NCBI GenBank assembly: GCA_023266715.1
Contig: JAHFPK010000149.1
Span: 1 to 6,809 of the forward strand
From: Hyphomicrobiales bacterium
GTDB lineage: Bacteria > Pseudomonadota > Alphaproteobacteria > Rhizobiales > Aestuariivirgaceae
Length of the DNA: 6,809 nt
Direction: 5' to 3'
This document shows, piece after piece, positions 6,741 to 6,809 of the stretch (position 1 is the stretch's first letter; each line of letters starts with the position of its first letter). The translations under genes were made by a program, and so were the position numbers. The notes beneath the pieces are model-generated. The model searched no databases. It was not told where the DNA came from and worked only from the letters and a program-made list of their open reading frames with translations.

Positions 6741-6769
6741 AGAATAGGGGAGTGTCGTGGAATCGTCCA
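6741..6769 (-). promoter_or_regulatory. Candidate sigma-70 promoter for the secreted-protein gene
   Basis: On the minus strand, TGGACG (6769-6764) and TATTCT (6746-6741) are separated by 17 bases, each matching four of six consensus positions. RNA would start near 6734, giving a leader of about 25 bases that contains the GGAG ribosome binding site. The rest of 6710-6809 shows no gene or repeat that I can support. Confidence 0.35.
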
Positions 6770-6809
6770 GTTGGCTCTTTTCGCGGTAGTGTCAGTTTGT
6801 AATTCTGCT

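Noticed and set aside
6771..6803. Plus-strand promoter-like boxes TTGGCT and TGTAAT near the right edge
   Set aside because: The spacing is 21 bases, too long for a sigma-70 promoter, and no downstream gene is visible within the window.

Overview
The window reads as chromosomal core DNA from an alphaproteobacterium. The reasons are the protein sequences themselves (an alphaproteobacterial-type Lgt and a Prs of the 310-residue rhizobial type) and the gene order lgt, MidA-type methyltransferase, pgeF, M24-family protein, lipoprotein, prs. Moderately GC-rich coding DNA with tightly packed genes fits this. I cannot name an order or genus. I see no sign of a mobile element, phage, CRISPR array, tRNA or rRNA.

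Bases 1-4390, plus strand: five genes packed like one operon. They are lgt (lipoprotein diacylglyceryl transferase; its start probably lies one base outside the window), a MidA/NDUFAF7-type SAM methyltransferase, pgeF (laccase-domain peptidoglycan editing factor), a creatinase-fold/M24 protein that lacks the usual metal ligands, and a small lipoprotein of unknown function. Three of the four junctions are 4-base ATGA overlaps and the fourth is an 8-base gap with a good ribosome binding site, so translational coupling is likely. Lgt would modify the lipoprotein encoded at the end of the same cluster.

Bases 4391-5413, plus strand: a 90-base gap with a candidate promoter, then prs, the PRPP synthetase that feeds nucleotide, histidine and tryptophan synthesis.

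Bases 5414-6709, minus strand: a GNAT-family acetyltransferase that converges on prs with only 4 bases between the stop codons, and upstream of it a secreted, mostly helical protein of unknown function. A likely intrinsic terminator lies between these two minus-strand genes. Bases 6710-6809 hold no gene, but they do hold a candidate promoter for the secreted protein.

Most of the window is ordinary housekeeping sequence. The items most worth a second look are the M24 protein without catalytic ligands, the uncharacterised lipoprotein locked into the lgt cluster, and the unrecognised secreted protein. I do not see evidence of a wholly new system.
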